From Pelagibius sp. Alg239-R121 (GTDB lineage Bacteria > Pseudomonadota > Alphaproteobacteria > Kiloniellales > Kiloniellaceae), in NCBI RefSeq assembly GCF_947331435.1, contig NZ_CAMZOF010000005.1:186001-250000 (forward strand): a stretch of DNA of 64,000 nucleotides, read 5' to 3'. The position numbers were made by a program, and so were the translations under genes. Positions 63,188-64,000 of the stretch are shown here, piece by piece. Below the pieces are notes generated by a model. That model was not told where the DNA came from. It did not search any database and saw nothing but the letters and a program-made list of their open reading frames with translations. Each line of letters starts with the position of its first letter. Within the stretch, counting starts at the first letter, position 1.

Positions 63188-64000
63188 ATGGTCTCTTTCC
63201 GCCAACTCCAGTATCTGGTGGCTGTCGCCGATGCCCTGCATTTTCGCCGTGCGGCTGAGGCCTGTAACGTCTCCCAGCCGGCTTTAAGCGCGCAGATTCA
63301 GCAGCTTGAGGAGGGGCTTGGCGCCCAACTGGTGGAAAGAAGCCAGCGCAAGGTGATCCTGACCCCAATCGGCCGCGATGTGGTGGCACGGGCGCGTGGA
63401 ATTCTCGCGGACGTCGAGTCATTGCGGGAGTCTGTGCGTGATCAGGCGCCGCCACTCAGCGGGACACTTCGCCTGGGGGTTATCCCAACGGTCGGCCCCT
63501 ACGTCCTGCCGGCCTTGCTGCCGCGGGTCAGGAGCCTGTTTCCCAAGGTCGAGCTGTACCTGCGTGAGGACAAGACCGCTGAACTGGTTACACAGCTGCG
63601 GGCCGGACAGATTGATCTGGTTTTGCTGGCCTTGCCCGTTGCAGGTGCCGATCTTCAGTCGATGCCTCTGTTCGAGGACCCCTTTGTGCTTGCCATGCCC
63701 GCGGGACATGTGCTGACCGAACGGCAAAAAGTCAGCGAGACGGATCTGATCGAGCAGCAGCTCCTGCTCCTGGATGACGGTCACTGCCTGCGGGATCATG
63801 CCCTCCAGGTCTGTGCCTTGTCCGGTGCGGGAAATGTTGCAGACTTTGGCGCGACAAGCCTCAATACGCTGGTCCAGATGGTTGCCAACGGATTAGGGCT
63901 CACGCTGATGCCGTCTCTGGCGCTGAACGTCGAACTGCGCGCCGACAGTGGCCTTGAAATTCGACGATTTGAAGAGCCGCAACCGAGTCGGCAGATTGGG
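63188..64000 (+). CDS. oxyR: Hydrogen peroxide-inducible activator OxyR, 3' end outside window
   Basis: The first 271 codons are present and the frame is open to the window end. N-terminal LysR helix-turn-helix: FRQLQYLVAVADALHFRRAA and VSQPALSAQIQQLEEGLG. The effector domain carries the OxyR redox motif DGHCLRDHALQVC, with the two cysteines that form the disulfide on contact with peroxide. Divergent katA is the obvious target. A half OxyR site lies directly in front of the start. Confidence 0.95.
   Translation, partial: MVSFRQLQYLVAVADALHFRRAAEACNVSQPALSAQIQQLEEGLGAQLVERSQRKVILTPIGRDVVARARGILADVESLRESVRDQAPPLSGTLRLGVIPTVGPYVLPALLPRVRSLFPKVELYLREDKTAELVTQLRAGQIDLVLLALPVAGADLQSMPLFEDPFVLAMPAGHVLTERQKVSETDLIEQQLLLLDDGHCLRDHALQVCALSGAGNVADFGATSLNTLVQMVANGLGLTLMPSLALNVELRADSGLEIRRFEEPQPSRQIG

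Overview
The window is one contiguous stretch of alphaproteobacterial chromosome. Evidence for the group: a CcrM-type GANTC methyltransferase, paired F0 subunits b and b' in an atpI-B-E-b'-b order, the gene run mutY / dciA / dsbA-like / smc, ETF:ubiquinone oxidoreductase beside a family-4 uracil-DNA glycosylase, and an oxyR-katA pair. Base composition and gene families fit a Rhodospirillales/Kiloniellales-type marine or soil bacterium; the genus cannot be fixed from the sequence. No prophage, integron, CRISPR array or intact insertion sequence was seen, and the only RNA gene found is a tRNA-Gln.

Layout. 1-2.3 kb: end of gcvP, a shared terminator, and an unusual protein with four cysteine-striped helical repeats. 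2.8-7.5 kb: a short-chain dehydrogenase, then a small redox operon (cupredoxin-like secreted protein, MerA/Lpd-like flavoprotein, TVP38 membrane protein) divergent from an OxyR-like LysR regulator; the shared promoter carries a near-perfect OxyR-type operator. 7.6-11.5 kb: two-component system and a DegP-type periplasmic protease. 11.8-14.3 kb: F0 ATP synthase operon. 14.5-20.7 kb: smc, dsbA-like, dciA and the divergent mutY. 20.7-26.6 kb: an aa3-type cytochrome oxidase operon with two subunit III genes, then heme O synthase. 27-33.5 kb: two membrane proteins, ccrM with four GANTC sites in its leader, rnhB, a TPR/2OG-oxygenase fusion, and a Kef-type antiporter. 33.9-37.8 kb: a signalling cluster (periplasmic binding protein, PAS hybrid kinase, single-domain response regulator). 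37.8-38.7 kb: gene-poor.

38.7-48 kb: PQQ-type sugar dehydrogenase, 8-oxoguanine deaminase-like amidohydrolase, an APH-family kinase, a TIGR04283/TIGR04282 glycosyltransferase pair, moaB, a lytic transglycosylase and uracil-DNA glycosylase. 48-57.7 kb: ETF-QO, a TetR/phytanoyl dioxygenase divergent pair, a TPR protein, ispE, a disordered membrane protein with a peptidoglycan-binding tail, tRNA-Gln and a PKHD hydroxylase. 57.8-64 kb: a BarA-like hybrid kinase, a YtoQ-family protein, katA and the start of oxyR.

Two themes recur. Oxidative stress and redox: two OxyR-family regulators with matching sites, catalase, the flavoprotein/cupredoxin operon, 8-oxoguanine deaminase, MutY, UDG and DegP. 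Membrane energy metabolism: F0, cytochrome oxidase, heme O synthase, ETF-QO. The least explained gene is the cysteine-repeat protein at 296-2281. Functional calls rest on motif and family recognition by eye; no database search was run.
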